Below are positions 36,238 through 44,857 of a stretch of DNA of 64,000 nucleotides, piece by piece (position 1 is the first letter of the stretch; every line of letters begins with the position of its first letter). Both the position numbers and the translations under genes were made by a program. The stretch covers positions 1 through 64,000 of the forward strand of contig JAFDYS010000033.1 in the NCBI GenBank assembly GCA_018267315.1, written 5' to 3'. The stretch comes from Bacteroidota bacterium (GTDB lineage: Bacteria; Bacteroidota; Bacteroidia; Chitinophagales; UBA10324). The notes beneath the pieces were generated by a model. The model was not told the DNA's origin. It made no database searches and saw nothing but the letters and a program-made list of their open reading frames with translations.

Positions 36238-38808
36238 ATGAAGTATTCGGGTTTCCTCATCGGGCTGTTGATTGTATCGGGCTTGTCCGCTCATTCATAC
36301 ACCGGTGCTGAAGATTTGAGGAATAACCGGTATGGCCATTCTTTTATCGCACCTCCGGATACTATTCCACCCGACTCCATTAAAAGGGACACTTCGGTTA
36401 CAAAGCCAAAATCATCACCCGACTCACTCGATGCCCCGGTACATTACATGGCTGATGATAAGACATGGATGGATGTAGCCAACAAACGGGTTTATCTGCT
36501 CGGCAATGCTTCTGTCGAATACAAAGACATTAAGCTGACTGCCGACTCCATTGTTTTTGATTGGGGTACCAATGAAGTGATCGCAATCGGCAGAAAGGAT
36601 ACAGCCGGAAAAGTGATTGGCAAACCGGTTTTCTCGCAGGGCGACCGTTCATACAATGCGGAAAGAATCGCTTACAACTTCAAAACACGGAAAGGTAAGA
36701 TTACGGAAATAACCACCACTGAGGGTGAAGGATACATCCGAAGCGAAACGGTGAAACGCTTGCCCAATGAAGTGCTTTACGGACTGAAAAATGAATATAC
36801 CACGTGCAGCTATGAGCATCCGCATTTCTACATCTCCACAAATAAAATCAAAGTGATACCGAATAAAGCCATCGTGACCGGCCCGGCCGATCTTGTGGTG
36901 GCCGATGTGCGCACGCCGCTGATGGTTCCCTTCGGAATATTTCCGCTCAGTGACAAACGGAAGTCGGGCATCATCGTTCCCACCTACGGCGAACGGCAGG
37001 ATCTCGGATTTTACCTGGAGAATGGCGGATACTATTTCGGCATCAGTGATCACTTTGACCTGGCGCTGACAGGTAATATTTATTCCAAGGGTTCGTGGCT
37101 CATAAACGCATCATCGAGGTTCGTTTCAAAATACCGGTTCAGCGGTGGATTCAGCGTGCGTTATGCCGATACGCGCGTATTCATTCCTGAAACCAACAGT
37201 TACGCACCGAGTCAGCAATTCAATGTCCGCCTCAATTATGTGCAGGATGCCAAAGCACGGCCCAACAGCCAACTCAATGCTTCCGTTGCATTCGGCACAT
37301 CGGGATTCAATCAGCTTTTCGGAAATCCCCTGAACACTTATGTTGACAACCTGTACCAGTCATCCATTTCTTATCATCAGACATTACCGAACACCCCATT
37401 CAATTTCACCATATCCGCATCGCATCAGCAAAGTACCCTCACGCACCTGGTGAGCCTGCAACTACCGGTGTTTAATTTTTCCATGAACCAGATTTATCCC
37501 TTCAAGCGTAAGCAACAGATCGGGCAACAGCGATGGTATGAGAAGATCGGAATCACTTACACCATGGATGCGAAAAATCAGGTTTCCACCTACGACACGC
37601 TATTGTTCACCCAAAAAACACTGACCAATGCACTGGCTGGTGCTCACCATTACATTCCGCTCAGTGTTCCGTTTCAGCTTTTCCGCTTCGTGACGGTGAC
37701 GCCTTCATTCACGTATAATGAAACGTGGGCGGTGCAGCGCTACAACCGCACCTGGGATCCCGAACTGAATCAGGTGGTTCTTGACACCGTTCAGAAATTT
37801 CTTGCAGCACGTGATTATGCTTTGAGCGCGGGAGCTTCCACGAGATTGTATGGCATCATCCAATTCAAGCGAGGAAAGATTAAAGCGTTCCGGCACGTAC
37901 TCAATCCCAATGTATCCTGGAATTACCGGCCTGATTTCAGTGACCCGAAATACCATGCCTACCAGGATGTGCAGGTGGACAGCACAGGAAGGACACAACG
38001 GTTTTCCATGTTTCCGGGAGCGCTCTATTCCGGCCCGCCGTCGGGAGAGTTTAATGGCATGACCTTTTCGTTAAACAACAATCTGGAAATGAAACTGGCT
38101 TCCAGAAAGGATACTGTTTCCGGAACGAAAAAAATTAAACTGCTCGATGCCCTCAACCTCAGCGGCGGTTACAACTTCGCAGCTGATTCATTCCGGCTTT
38201 CCTCTTTCGCGCTCACGGCGCGCACCAGTCTGTTTGATCACATTGGATTGAATTACGCGTCCACCTTTGATCCGTATTATACGGATACCACCGGCCGCCG
38301 GCGTAACATCTACCTCTGGGAGCAGGAGCGTAAACTGGTGCGGCTCACCAATGCCTCTCTCGGCTTGGATGCACATTTTCAATCACCGAAAAGCAAACGC
38401 AGCACCACCTTGTCGCAGCAGCAGAGCGATTATCTAATTTATTCCGGAAATCAGTATGCTGATTTCAATGTGCCCTGGACATTCAGCGCAGGGTATAATT
38501 TATTCATCAGAAAGGTGAACACATCCGCGGGGCTCGACTCCACCACATTCACTCAAACACTGTCACTAAATCTTTCCTTTAGTCTTACTCCCAACTGGCG
38601 CGTGAGCGGCAGCACATCCTATGATTTTGTGAATCATGAATTCCCTACTGCCTATGTTGAGATTTATCGCGACCTGCATTGTTGGGAAATGAGCATGCAA
38701 TGGATTCCGTTCGGCATCCGGCAGAGCTATCAATTCACGATTCGAGTGAAAGCCGGTGTGCTTCAGGACCTGAAACTGCATAAGTCCAGTGACTGGTACT
38801 CATACTGA
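36238..38808 (+). CDS. lptD: LPS-assembly protein LptD-like
   Basis: Outer-membrane translocon that inserts lipopolysaccharide or lipooligosaccharide in the outer leaflet. The ATG at 36238 starts a signal peptide (MKYSGFLIGLLIVSGLSAHS); the frame opens at a TTG at 36214 but that adds no sensible sequence. An OstA-type N-terminal jellyroll covers about residues 65-200 (VYLLGNASVEYKDIKLTADSI), then the barrel begins with the conserved plug-adjacent text ADVRTPLMVPFGIFPLSDKRKSG and continues for about 600 residues. 856 residues, normal for Bacteroidota. Together with the OstA-like gene it forms the LPS export part of this neighbourhood. Confidence 0.88.
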   Translation: MKYSGFLIGLLIVSGLSAHSYTGAEDLRNNRYGHSFIAPPDTIPPDSIKRDTSVTKPKSSPDSLDAPVHYMADDKTWMDVANKRVYLLGNASVEYKDIKLTADSIVFDWGTNEVIAIGRKDTAGKVIGKPVFSQGDRSYNAERIAYNFKTRKGKITEITTTEGEGYIRSETVKRLPNEVLYGLKNEYTTCSYEHPHFYISTNKIKVIPNKAIVTGPADLVVADVRTPLMVPFGIFPLSDKRKSGIIVPTYGERQDLGFYLENGGYYFGISDHFDLALTGNIYSKGSWLINASSRFVSKYRFSGGFSVRYADTRVFIPETNSYAPSQQFNVRLNYVQDAKARPNSQLNASVAFGTSGFNQLFGNPLNTYVDNLYQSSISYHQTLPNTPFNFTISASHQQSTLTHLVSLQLPVFNFSMNQIYPFKRKQQIGQQRWYEKIGITYTMDAKNQVSTYDTLLFTQKTLTNALAGAHHYIPLSVPFQLFRFVTVTPSFTYNETWAVQRYNRTWDPELNQVVLDTVQKFLAARDYALSAGASTRLYGIIQFKRGKIKAFRHVLNPNVSWNYRPDFSDPKYHAYQDVQVDSTGRTQRFSMFPGALYSGPPSGEFNGMTFSLNNNLEMKLASRKDTVSGTKKIKLLDALNLSGGYNFAADSFRLSSFALTARTSLFDHIGLNYASTFDPYYTDTTGRRRNIYLWEQERKLVRLTNASLGLDAHFQSPKSKRSTTLSQQQSDYLIYSGNQYADFNVPWTFSAGYNLFIRKVNTSAGLDSTTFTQTLSLNLSFSLTPNWRVSGSTSYDFVNHEFPTAYVEIYRDLHCWEMSMQWIPFGIRQSYQFTIRVKAGVLQDLKLHKSSDWYSY

Positions 38809-38818
38809 TTGATGAGTA

Positions 38819-38846
38819 ATGAATGGTGAATGGTGAAGAGTCAATG
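38819..38846. repeat. Short tandem heptamer repeat (GTGAATG type)
   Basis: Four consecutive 7-base units: ATGAATG, GTGAATG, GTGAAGA, GTCAATG. The unit sequence matches the array upstream of the TonB-dependent receptor (22559). It lies between the convergent ends of lptD and the DUF4197 gene. Confidence 0.6.
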
Positions 38847-38888
38847 CTAAAAGTCCATCAAGAATGGAGGCAGCACCCTGTACTTCCA

Positions 38889-39839
38889 CTATTTCTTTAT
38901 GGCTCCGAAAACCTGTTCGATAATGCTGTTGGCAGTTCCCACCGGGTCTTTCCTGATCTTGGCTTCTTCCTGTGCCACTTCATAGAATAATCCGTCGAGC
39001 GCTTTTTGTGTGACGTATGAATTCAGATCCGGATTCACTTTGGTCACGAAGGGAATCTTGTTGTAGTTGGTGAACACATCACTCCAGTATTTGGTGGCAT
39101 CTGTTTTCTTCAAAGCAGCATCAATCACCGGGCGAAACTTCTGGGTAAGTTGCGATGACGTGGTCTTTTTCAAATACTGGGTGGCTGCATCGTTGGGTCC
39201 TGTGAGAATTCCTACTGCATCATTCACCGACATGCTCTTGATGGCGCCCAGAAAAATCGGGGCGGCATCTTTAGCTGCACTCTCGGCTGCGCGGTTCATG
39301 CTGAGTATGGCATCATCCACCAATTTGCCCATGCCCAACTGGCGTAGTTTCGATTCCACTTCTTTCGCTTCCGGCGGCATCATGATTTTGACAGCCAGAT
39401 TTTTGAAGTACCCGTCAGCTAGTGAAAGTTTATTTGAACTGTTTTGCGCACCGAGACTCAACGCTTCTTTGAGCCCGCTCACCATCTGGTCATTCGTAAG
39501 ACCTCCCAGCCCTTTCTGAGCGGAAGAACTGCCGGATGAACTGCCTTGCGTGGCGCCTGAACGTTGCGAGCCCGAAGAGGTTCCGCTTCCCGTATTGGAA
39601 GGATTCGTCTGCTGATTCTGTCCCGTAGTGGCACCTGAGCGTTGTGTGCCGGATGATGAACCGGAATTTGTATTGGATGGATTCGTTTGCTGATTCTGTG
39701 AGGAAGTGGTTCCGGGCCGCTGTGCTCCTGATGAGGTTGATCCGGAACGGTTCGTGGTGCTTTGCGGCATATTGGAACTGGCGCAGGAGAAAAGAAGCGT
39801 TGACAGTGCAAGGACAATTGCGGCAAGTTTCTGATTCAT
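38889..39839 (-). CDS. DUF4197 lipoprotein with low-complexity tandem-repeat linker
   Basis: Lipoprotein of 316 residues: lipobox TLLFSC with C19, then a Ser/Thr/Gln/Asn-rich linker (residues 20-110), then a DUF4197 domain (about 112-316, with LTNDQMVSGLKEALSLG and KIMMPPEAKEVESKLRQLG). DUF4197 proteins are common in Bacteroidota and Proteobacteria; their role is unknown. The linker contains a 26-residue tandem repeat (see the repeat entry) that is not part of the family core. The lipid anchor plus flexible linker would place the helical domain some distance from the membrane. The family assignment is firm, the function open. Confidence 0.85.
   Translation of the reverse strand: MNQKLAAIVLALSTLLFSCASSNMPQSTTNRSGSTSSGAQRPGTTSSQNQQTNPSNTNSGSSSGTQRSGATTGQNQQTNPSNTGSGTSSGSQRSGATQGSSSGSSSAQKGLGGLTNDQMVSGLKEALSLGAQNSSNKLSLADGYFKNLAVKIMMPPEAKEVESKLRQLGMGKLVDDAILSMNRAAESAAKDAAPIFLGAIKSMSVNDAVGILTGPNDAATQYLKKTTSSQLTQKFRPVIDAALKKTDATKYWSDVFTNYNKIPFVTKVNPDLNSYVTQKALDGLFYEVAQEEAKIRKDPVGTANSIIEQVFGAIKK
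39543..39722 (-). repeat. 78-bp coding tandem repeat in the DUF4197 lipoprotein
   Basis: Two full 78-bp units (codons 40-65 and 66-91) and a partial third encode repeats beginning QRPGTTSSQNQQTNPSN and QRSGATTGQNQQTNPSN. The period is a multiple of three, so gain or loss of units changes linker length without breaking the frame. Confidence 0.8.
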
Positions 39840-40027
39840 TACTTGTTCGTTTGAAAGGGCAAAGTATCAAAATCATGCCAATCGGATGGTGCGGATCCGT
39901 TGTAAAACGGAGTGCTCGTCAATCATTCCTCTTTTAACAACCTTTTGTCAATTCAAAACTCTGTCCAATGATCTCATCCGACTCGCTTACTTTGTTCTCC
40001 GATTCGCAACCGACTGCAACCGACACT

Positions 40028-41275
40028 ATGCATGCTACTTTGATTACCATCGGTGATGAACTGCTCATCGGGCAGGTGATTGACACCAATTCTGCTTTTA
40101 TCGCTCAGCGATTGAATGAAATCGGATTTGCGGTCAGAAGGCGAATCGCTGTGGGCGATATAAAGGAAGAAATACTCACATCACTGAAGGAAGCATCAGA
40201 GAACAGTGAAGTGATCCTGGTTACAGGTGGATTGGGACCAACCCGCGATGACATCACGAAGCAAACCATCTGTGAATTTTTCGGAAGCAACCTGGTGATG
40301 GATCAGGAAATTCTCCACATGGTGAAAGCGCTTTTTGAAAAACTGAAGCGCCCCATGATTGATGTGAACCGAAAACAGGCAGAAGTGCCGCACAATTGCA
40401 CACCGCTTAAAAACTTTTTCGGCACAGCGCCGGGCATGTGGTTTGAAAAGGAAGGGAAAGTTTTTGCCTTCATGCCGGGTGTTCCGTTTGAAATGAAACC
40501 GATGCTCACGGAACAGGTAATCCCAAAACTGAAAACGAAATTCAGTACACCGTTCATTCTTCACCGCACCATTCACACACAGGGACTCGGCGAATCCTTT
40601 CTCGCGGAAAAAATCAAAGACATCGAAGACCTGTTTCCGGAGGGCTTCAAACTTGCCTATCTCCCGAACTATTCCATTGTGCGGCTACGTATTACAGGAA
40701 GCGGAGATGATCCGGAAAAATTGAGGACTGTAGCGGAAGAGCTGGAGACAGCCATCAGAGAACGGATCGGCGAATTCATCTTTGGGTACGATGATACGAG
40801 TCTGGAAAAAGAAATCGGGAAGTTGCTTCGTGAAAAGAAACTGACAATGGCAGCTGCTGAAAGCATTACTGGCGGATTGATCGCACACAAGATCACCTCC
40901 GTGGCAGGCGCCTCTGATTACTTCAAAGGAAGTATTGTGAGTTACGTGAATGAAGCGAAAGAACATCTTTTGGGAGTTAAGGAAAGCACCTTGCAGCAAC
41001 ATGGCGCCGTAAGTGAAGAAACGGTTCGCCAGATGGTTTCGGGCGCGATCACTGCCTTTAAGGTTGATTACGCTCTTGCAGTTTCAGGAATTGCGGGACC
41101 TGCGGGAGGCACTGAAGACAAACCGGTGGGCACCGTTTGGATTGCCGTGGGTAACTCCAGTGAAATCGTGGCGAAGAAATTTCAGTTTACACGATCGAGA
41201 GAAATCATAATGGAGTACACAGCGATTACAGCACTTGCACTACTATGGCGCTTTATTGCAGGAAGGAAACTGTAA
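40028..41275 (+). CDS. cinA: CinA family protein (NMN amidohydrolase / ADP-ribose pyrophosphatase-like)
   Basis: Two-domain CinA protein. The N-terminal MoCF-biosynthesis-like domain (residues 1-170; LITIGDELLIGQVIDTNS, VTGGLGPTRDDITK) corresponds to the ADP-ribose pyrophosphatase part; the C-terminal domain (about 255-415; AAESITGGLIAHKITSVAGAS, AVSGIAGPAGGTEDKPVGTV) is the PncC-type nicotinamide-mononucleotide deamidase of NAD salvage. The ATG at 40028 gives the normal N-terminus MHATLITIGDE; the frame is open to 39968 but that extension is not conserved text. 415 residues, complete. Monocistronic in this window. Confidence 0.93.
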   Translation: MHATLITIGDELLIGQVIDTNSAFIAQRLNEIGFAVRRRIAVGDIKEEILTSLKEASENSEVILVTGGLGPTRDDITKQTICEFFGSNLVMDQEILHMVKALFEKLKRPMIDVNRKQAEVPHNCTPLKNFFGTAPGMWFEKEGKVFAFMPGVPFEMKPMLTEQVIPKLKTKFSTPFILHRTIHTQGLGESFLAEKIKDIEDLFPEGFKLAYLPNYSIVRLRITGSGDDPEKLRTVAEELETAIRERIGEFIFGYDDTSLEKEIGKLLREKKLTMAAAESITGGLIAHKITSVAGASDYFKGSIVSYVNEAKEHLLGVKESTLQQHGAVSEETVRQMVSGAITAFKVDYALAVSGIAGPAGGTEDKPVGTVWIAVGNSSEIVAKKFQFTRSREIIMEYTAITALALLWRFIAGRKL

Positions 41276-41313
41276 GAGAAAAACCGGCGGATGAATACTC
41301 AATCACCAAATCG

Positions 41314-42558
41314 CTACACCGCCACCAGCTTCTGCGACTGATAGTATCCTGATTTCAGTTTTTCAGAAACTTCGCTGAAGCAGTTGAGTGTTTCTTCGAT
41401 ATCCTGCATGGTGTGCACCGCTGTTGGAATCAACCGCAGCAGCATCACCCCCTTCGGCACCACCGGGTAAATCACGATAGAAACAAAAATGTTGTAATTC
41501 TCTCTCACATCCACAATCAGATTAGCCGCTTCCGAAGCGCCTCCGTGCATGTAAACCGGCGTAACCGGTGTGTTGCATTTACCGAGATCGAAGCCGCGTT
41601 CTTTCAATCCGTTTTGAAGCGCATTCACATTTTCCCAAAGTTTTGCTTTCAGTTCAGGTTTGCTGCGAAGCAACTCAAGACGTTTCAGGTTCCCGATTAC
41701 AAACGGCATGGGCAATGCTTTGGCAAAAATCTGCGAGCGTGCATTGTAACGGATGTAATCAATCACGTGCTCATCATTGCTGGCCATAAAGGCGCCGATG
41801 CTCGCCATCGATTTTGCAAACGTGGAGAAGTAAAGATCAATGCCATCCTGCACGCCCTGTTCCTCGCCCACTCCGGCGCCGGTGGCACCCATCGTTCCGA
41901 AGCCATGCGCGTCATCCACCATCAGGCGGAAATGATATTTGTCTTTCAACGCGACAATCTCTTTCAATCTTCCCTGATCGCCGGCCATACCGAACACGCC
42001 TTCGGTGATTACGAGAATCGCTCCGCCGGTTTCTTTCGTCAGATCTGTCGCGCGCTGCAACTGCTTTTCACAACTCGATACATCATTATGTGTAAACACA
42101 AAACGCTTTCCCATGTGCATGCGCAACGCATCAATAATGCAGGCATGCGATTCGGCATCATATACAATCACGTCACGCCGGTCCATGAGGCAGTCAATGG
42201 CCGACATGATTCCCTGGTAACCATAATTGAAAAGAATGGCGTCTTTCTTCATCACAAATTTGGCCAACTCGTGTTCGAGCTGTTCGTGCTGATCACTGTT
42301 GCCGCTCATCATGCGCGCACCCATGGGATAAGCCAATCCATATTGAGCTGACGCTTCTGCATCGGCCCGGCGTACATCAGGATGGTTGGCCAGCCCGAGG
42401 TAATTATTCAAACTCCAGATGATGCGCTCCTTGCCGCGGAAGATCATGCGGTTGCCGATCTCGCCTTCCAGTTTTGGAAATGAAAAATATCCGTGAGCGA
42501 TTTTGGAGTATTGTCCGATGGGACCTCTGTTTTCAAGAATTTTTTCAAATAGATCCAT
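41314..42558 (-). CDS. Alpha-oxoamine synthase family PLP enzyme (BioF/KBL/SPT type)
   Basis: Pyridoxal-phosphate enzyme that condenses an amino acid with an acyl-CoA: the family holds BioF, 2-amino-3-ketobutyrate ligase and serine palmitoyltransferase. The Schiff-base lysine is K249 in FSTFAKSMASIG; MVDDAHGFGTMG supplies the cofactor aspartate, and YDAESHACIIDALRMH the stacking histidine. A Bacteroidota-specific N-terminal extension (about 35 residues, MDLFEKILENRGPIGQYS) precedes the core. Start at 42558; the longer frame to 42639 is not supported. Since Bacteroidota make sphingolipids, a serine palmitoyltransferase-like role is possible, but the product cannot be fixed from sequence. Confidence 0.85.
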   Translation of the reverse strand: MDLFEKILENRGPIGQYSKIAHGYFSFPKLEGEIGNRMIFRGKERIIWSLNNYLGLANHPDVRRADAEASAQYGLAYPMGARMMSGNSDQHEQLEHELAKFVMKKDAILFNYGYQGIMSAIDCLMDRRDVIVYDAESHACIIDALRMHMGKRFVFTHNDVSSCEKQLQRATDLTKETGGAILVITEGVFGMAGDQGRLKEIVALKDKYHFRLMVDDAHGFGTMGATGAGVGEEQGVQDGIDLYFSTFAKSMASIGAFMASNDEHVIDYIRYNARSQIFAKALPMPFVIGNLKRLELLRSKPELKAKLWENVNALQNGLKERGFDLGKCNTPVTPVYMHGGASEAANLIVDVRENYNIFVSIVIYPVVPKGVMLLRLIPTAVHTMQDIEETLNCFSEVSEKLKSGYYQSQKLVAV

Positions 42559-42690
42559 GAAATGATTGTTTACCGGCGGCGAAGGTAAGCAAGGACGGAG
42601 AATAAAGGGGCGGCAGTTGTACACGGTTATCGTGAACATATTTCATGTAATTGTAGTACCTATGCCGCCCGGAATTTTAATAATTATACA

Positions 42691-43950
42691 GTGAAAGTTT
42701 TCAAATTCGGAGGGGCCTCCATCAGGGATGCGCCTTCATTTATCCGCATCGCAAACCTGCTCGAAAAATTTTCAGGGCAGGAAATAGTGCTCATCGTTTC
42801 CGCACTCGGTAAAACCACCAATGCGCTGGAAGAGGTAACGAACGCTTACCTCCATAATAAAGACAACGCCAATGAACTGCTCGACAAGATCAGACAAAAA
42901 CACTTTGATCTTCTCAAAGAACTCATTCCGGATACGCATCACCCTGCTTTCATTGACTTAAACAACACCTTTGTTGAGATTGACTGGATCCTGGAAGACC
43001 AGCCCAACGAGTCCTATGATTACATCTACGATCAGATTGTCTCCATCGGCGAAATGGCTTCCACCAAAATGCTGGCTGCCTACCTGAATTACCGCAACGT
43101 AAAAACACAATGGCTCGATGTGAGAGACTGCATCCGCACGGATAACACTTACCGCGAAGGCACTGTGGACTGGAAGCTGACGGAAGAAATCATCAGCCGC
43201 AAAATTCCTTCCCTGCTTAAAAATCAATTCGTGCTCACGCAGGGTTTTTTAGGCGGCACTTCTGAGAATTTCACCACTACTCTTGGACGCGAAGGATCAG
43301 ATTACACCGCAGCGATCTTCGGTTACTCATTGAAAGCTGAAAACGTCACCATCTGGAAAGATGTGCCCGGTGTGCTCAATGCCGATCCGCGCTTCTTTCC
43401 GGAAGCCAGAAAAATTGACCTGCTCTCTTATCACGAAGCCATTGAAATGACGTACTACGGAGCAACCGTCATTCATCCCAAAACTCTGAAGCCGCTTCAG
43501 AACAGAAGTATCCCGCTGCATGTGCGCTGCTTCCTCGATCCCGATGAGCCGGGTACGGTGATCAATGAAACAGGAGCTACTCACGGTTATCCGCCGGTAC
43601 TGGTAATGAAGAAGAATCAGATACTGATTTCGATTTACCCGAAAGACTTCTCATTCATTGCAGAAGATAACCTGAGTCACATCTTCAATTTGCTTTCTGA
43701 CCATCGCGTAAAGGTGAATGTGATGCAAAATTCCGCCCTGAGTTTTTCCATTTGCGCCGATGACAACGAGCGCGTACCTCCGCTGCTTGAACAACTACGA
43801 AAATCATACAACGCACTCACCAATACCGGACTCGACCTGCTTACGATCCGGCATTACGACGAAGAGTCCATTAAACGGCACAGCGCCGAACGGGACGTAA
43901 TGCTTGAACAGAAAAGCCGTCACACGTTTCAACTTGTGATGAAGCAATAA
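42691..43950 (+). CDS. Aspartate kinase (monofunctional)
   Basis: First enzyme of the aspartate pathway to lysine, methionine and threonine. The kinase domain opens with MKVFKFGGASIRDA and has VLIVSALGKTTNALE, the aspartate-binding LTQGFLGGTSEN and TTLGREGSDYTA, and the ATP-site region WKDVPGVLNADPR. A C-terminal ACT pair follows (about 300-419; NQILISIYPKDFSFIAED… SFSICADD) for allosteric control by an end product. GTG start at 42691, 419 residues. Not fused to homoserine dehydrogenase. It is divergent from the alpha-oxoamine synthase gene. Confidence 0.93.
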   Translation: MKVFKFGGASIRDAPSFIRIANLLEKFSGQEIVLIVSALGKTTNALEEVTNAYLHNKDNANELLDKIRQKHFDLLKELIPDTHHPAFIDLNNTFVEIDWILEDQPNESYDYIYDQIVSIGEMASTKMLAAYLNYRNVKTQWLDVRDCIRTDNTYREGTVDWKLTEEIISRKIPSLLKNQFVLTQGFLGGTSENFTTTLGREGSDYTAAIFGYSLKAENVTIWKDVPGVLNADPRFFPEARKIDLLSYHEAIEMTYYGATVIHPKTLKPLQNRSIPLHVRCFLDPDEPGTVINETGATHGYPPVLVMKKNQILISIYPKDFSFIAEDNLSHIFNLLSDHRVKVNVMQNSALSFSICADDNERVPPLLEQLRKSYNALTNTGLDLLTIRHYDEESIKRHSAERDVMLEQKSRHTFQLVMKQ

Positions 43951-43972
43951 AAGGTGACCGGATTGTCCGTGT

Positions 43973-44491
43973 TTACCACTCCGGTCTGTCAAGAATGATT
44001 TTGGCGATCACCGCATCGCGGAGGTTGAATCTCACACGAGCCATTTCCTTCTTCTGCTGGAGGTATGCATCCGTGACCTGTGACTTCCGTATAAAATCTT
44101 CCATTGCTGCCGATGGTGTGCCCTCCGGCTCAATAGTTTCCGCAGAATAATCACTGGTGAGAAAAGGAGCAGGCGCCTTCTTTGCCGGACTTTGTTGTTT
44201 TGGTTTTTGCTGAACCGGTTGCTGAGCTGCTTTCCGGTCATACTTTTTCTGTGCTAGCACCGGGGGCATGGTACGCTTATCTCCATACGGTTTCGATTTC
44301 GTTTCCACTTCGCGAAAAACTTCAGTCATTACTTCCTGAAATGTCTTTGGCGCTGAAACGGTTTCAGGTGTGGCCATTTGCTCGTTCAGCATTTTCCGGC
44401 GCGCCGCTTCTTCCTTCGCTTTCTTCTGCGCCTTTGAGAGCGTGCGGAAGATGTAAAAAACCAGCACTGCAAAAAAGAGTAGATATTCCAT
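43973..44491 (-). CDS. Membrane-anchored conserved hypothetical protein
   Basis: 172-residue protein with one N-terminal membrane helix (MEYLLFFAVLVFYIFRTL), then a charged, probably coiled stretch (SKAQKKAKEEAARRK), a long Gln/Pro/Lys-rich disordered linker and a short conserved-looking C-terminal motif (RFNLRDAVIAKIILDRPEW). Similar membrane-plus-tail proteins with such a terminal motif are common in Bacteroidota, but I know no function. Start at 44491; the ATG at 44512 would put polar residues before the helix. It follows the DUF2905 gene by 27 bp and is probably co-transcribed with it. Confidence 0.75.
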   Translation of the reverse strand: MEYLLFFAVLVFYIFRTLSKAQKKAKEEAARRKMLNEQMATPETVSAPKTFQEVMTEVFREVETKSKPYGDKRTMPPVLAQKKYDRKAAQQPVQQKPKQQSPAKKAPAPFLTSDYSAETIEPEGTPSAAMEDFIRKSQVTDAYLQQKKEMARVRFNLRDAVIAKIILDRPEW

Positions 44492-44518
44492 GTCACGAAA
44501 ACCGAAGTGCAAGTTACT

Positions 44519-44752
44519 TCATTGCCTGAACTTGTTGACCAGATAAAAGATGAGGGTAACCAGCAGACTCAACACAATAGAAGTGACAACCGGAAAATAC
44601 AGCGTGAAGTTTTTTCTGCGGATCACGATGTCGCCGGGAAGTTTCGCGGGCCATGAAAACTTATTCATGAGCAGCACCCCTATGCCGGCAATGATCAATA
44701 CGGCACCTGTAATGATGAGCCATTTGCCCAACGCTGATTGTCCTTCATTCAT
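44519..44752 (-). CDS. DUF2905 small membrane protein
   Basis: 77-residue protein of two membrane helices (about 9-29 and 52-72) joined by a loop with the family signature LPGDIVIRRKNFTLYFP. DUF2905 proteins occur across many bacteria; no function is known. Complete length. First gene of a likely two-gene unit with the membrane-anchored protein downstream. Confidence 0.88.
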   Translation of the reverse strand: MNEGQSALGKWLIITGAVLIIAGIGVLLMNKFSWPAKLPGDIVIRRKNFTLYFPVVTSIVLSLLVTLIFYLVNKFRQ

Positions 44753-44842
44753 TCTAAAGCTTCAGCAGTTAAAATCAGGTTTCCTGTTCAAAATTAATGC
44801 ATGGATTATGTACAGGCATCTACCACATCAACAGGCAGCATT

Positions 44843-44850
44843 TACCTTTG
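44843..44850 (+). promoter_or_regulatory. -7 promoter box of the saccharopine/alanine dehydrogenase-like gene
   Basis: TACCTTTG, an exact TAnnTTTG match, ends 7 bases before the ATG at 44858, implying an almost leaderless transcript. Confidence 0.45.
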
Positions 44851-44857
44851 AGCGTGT

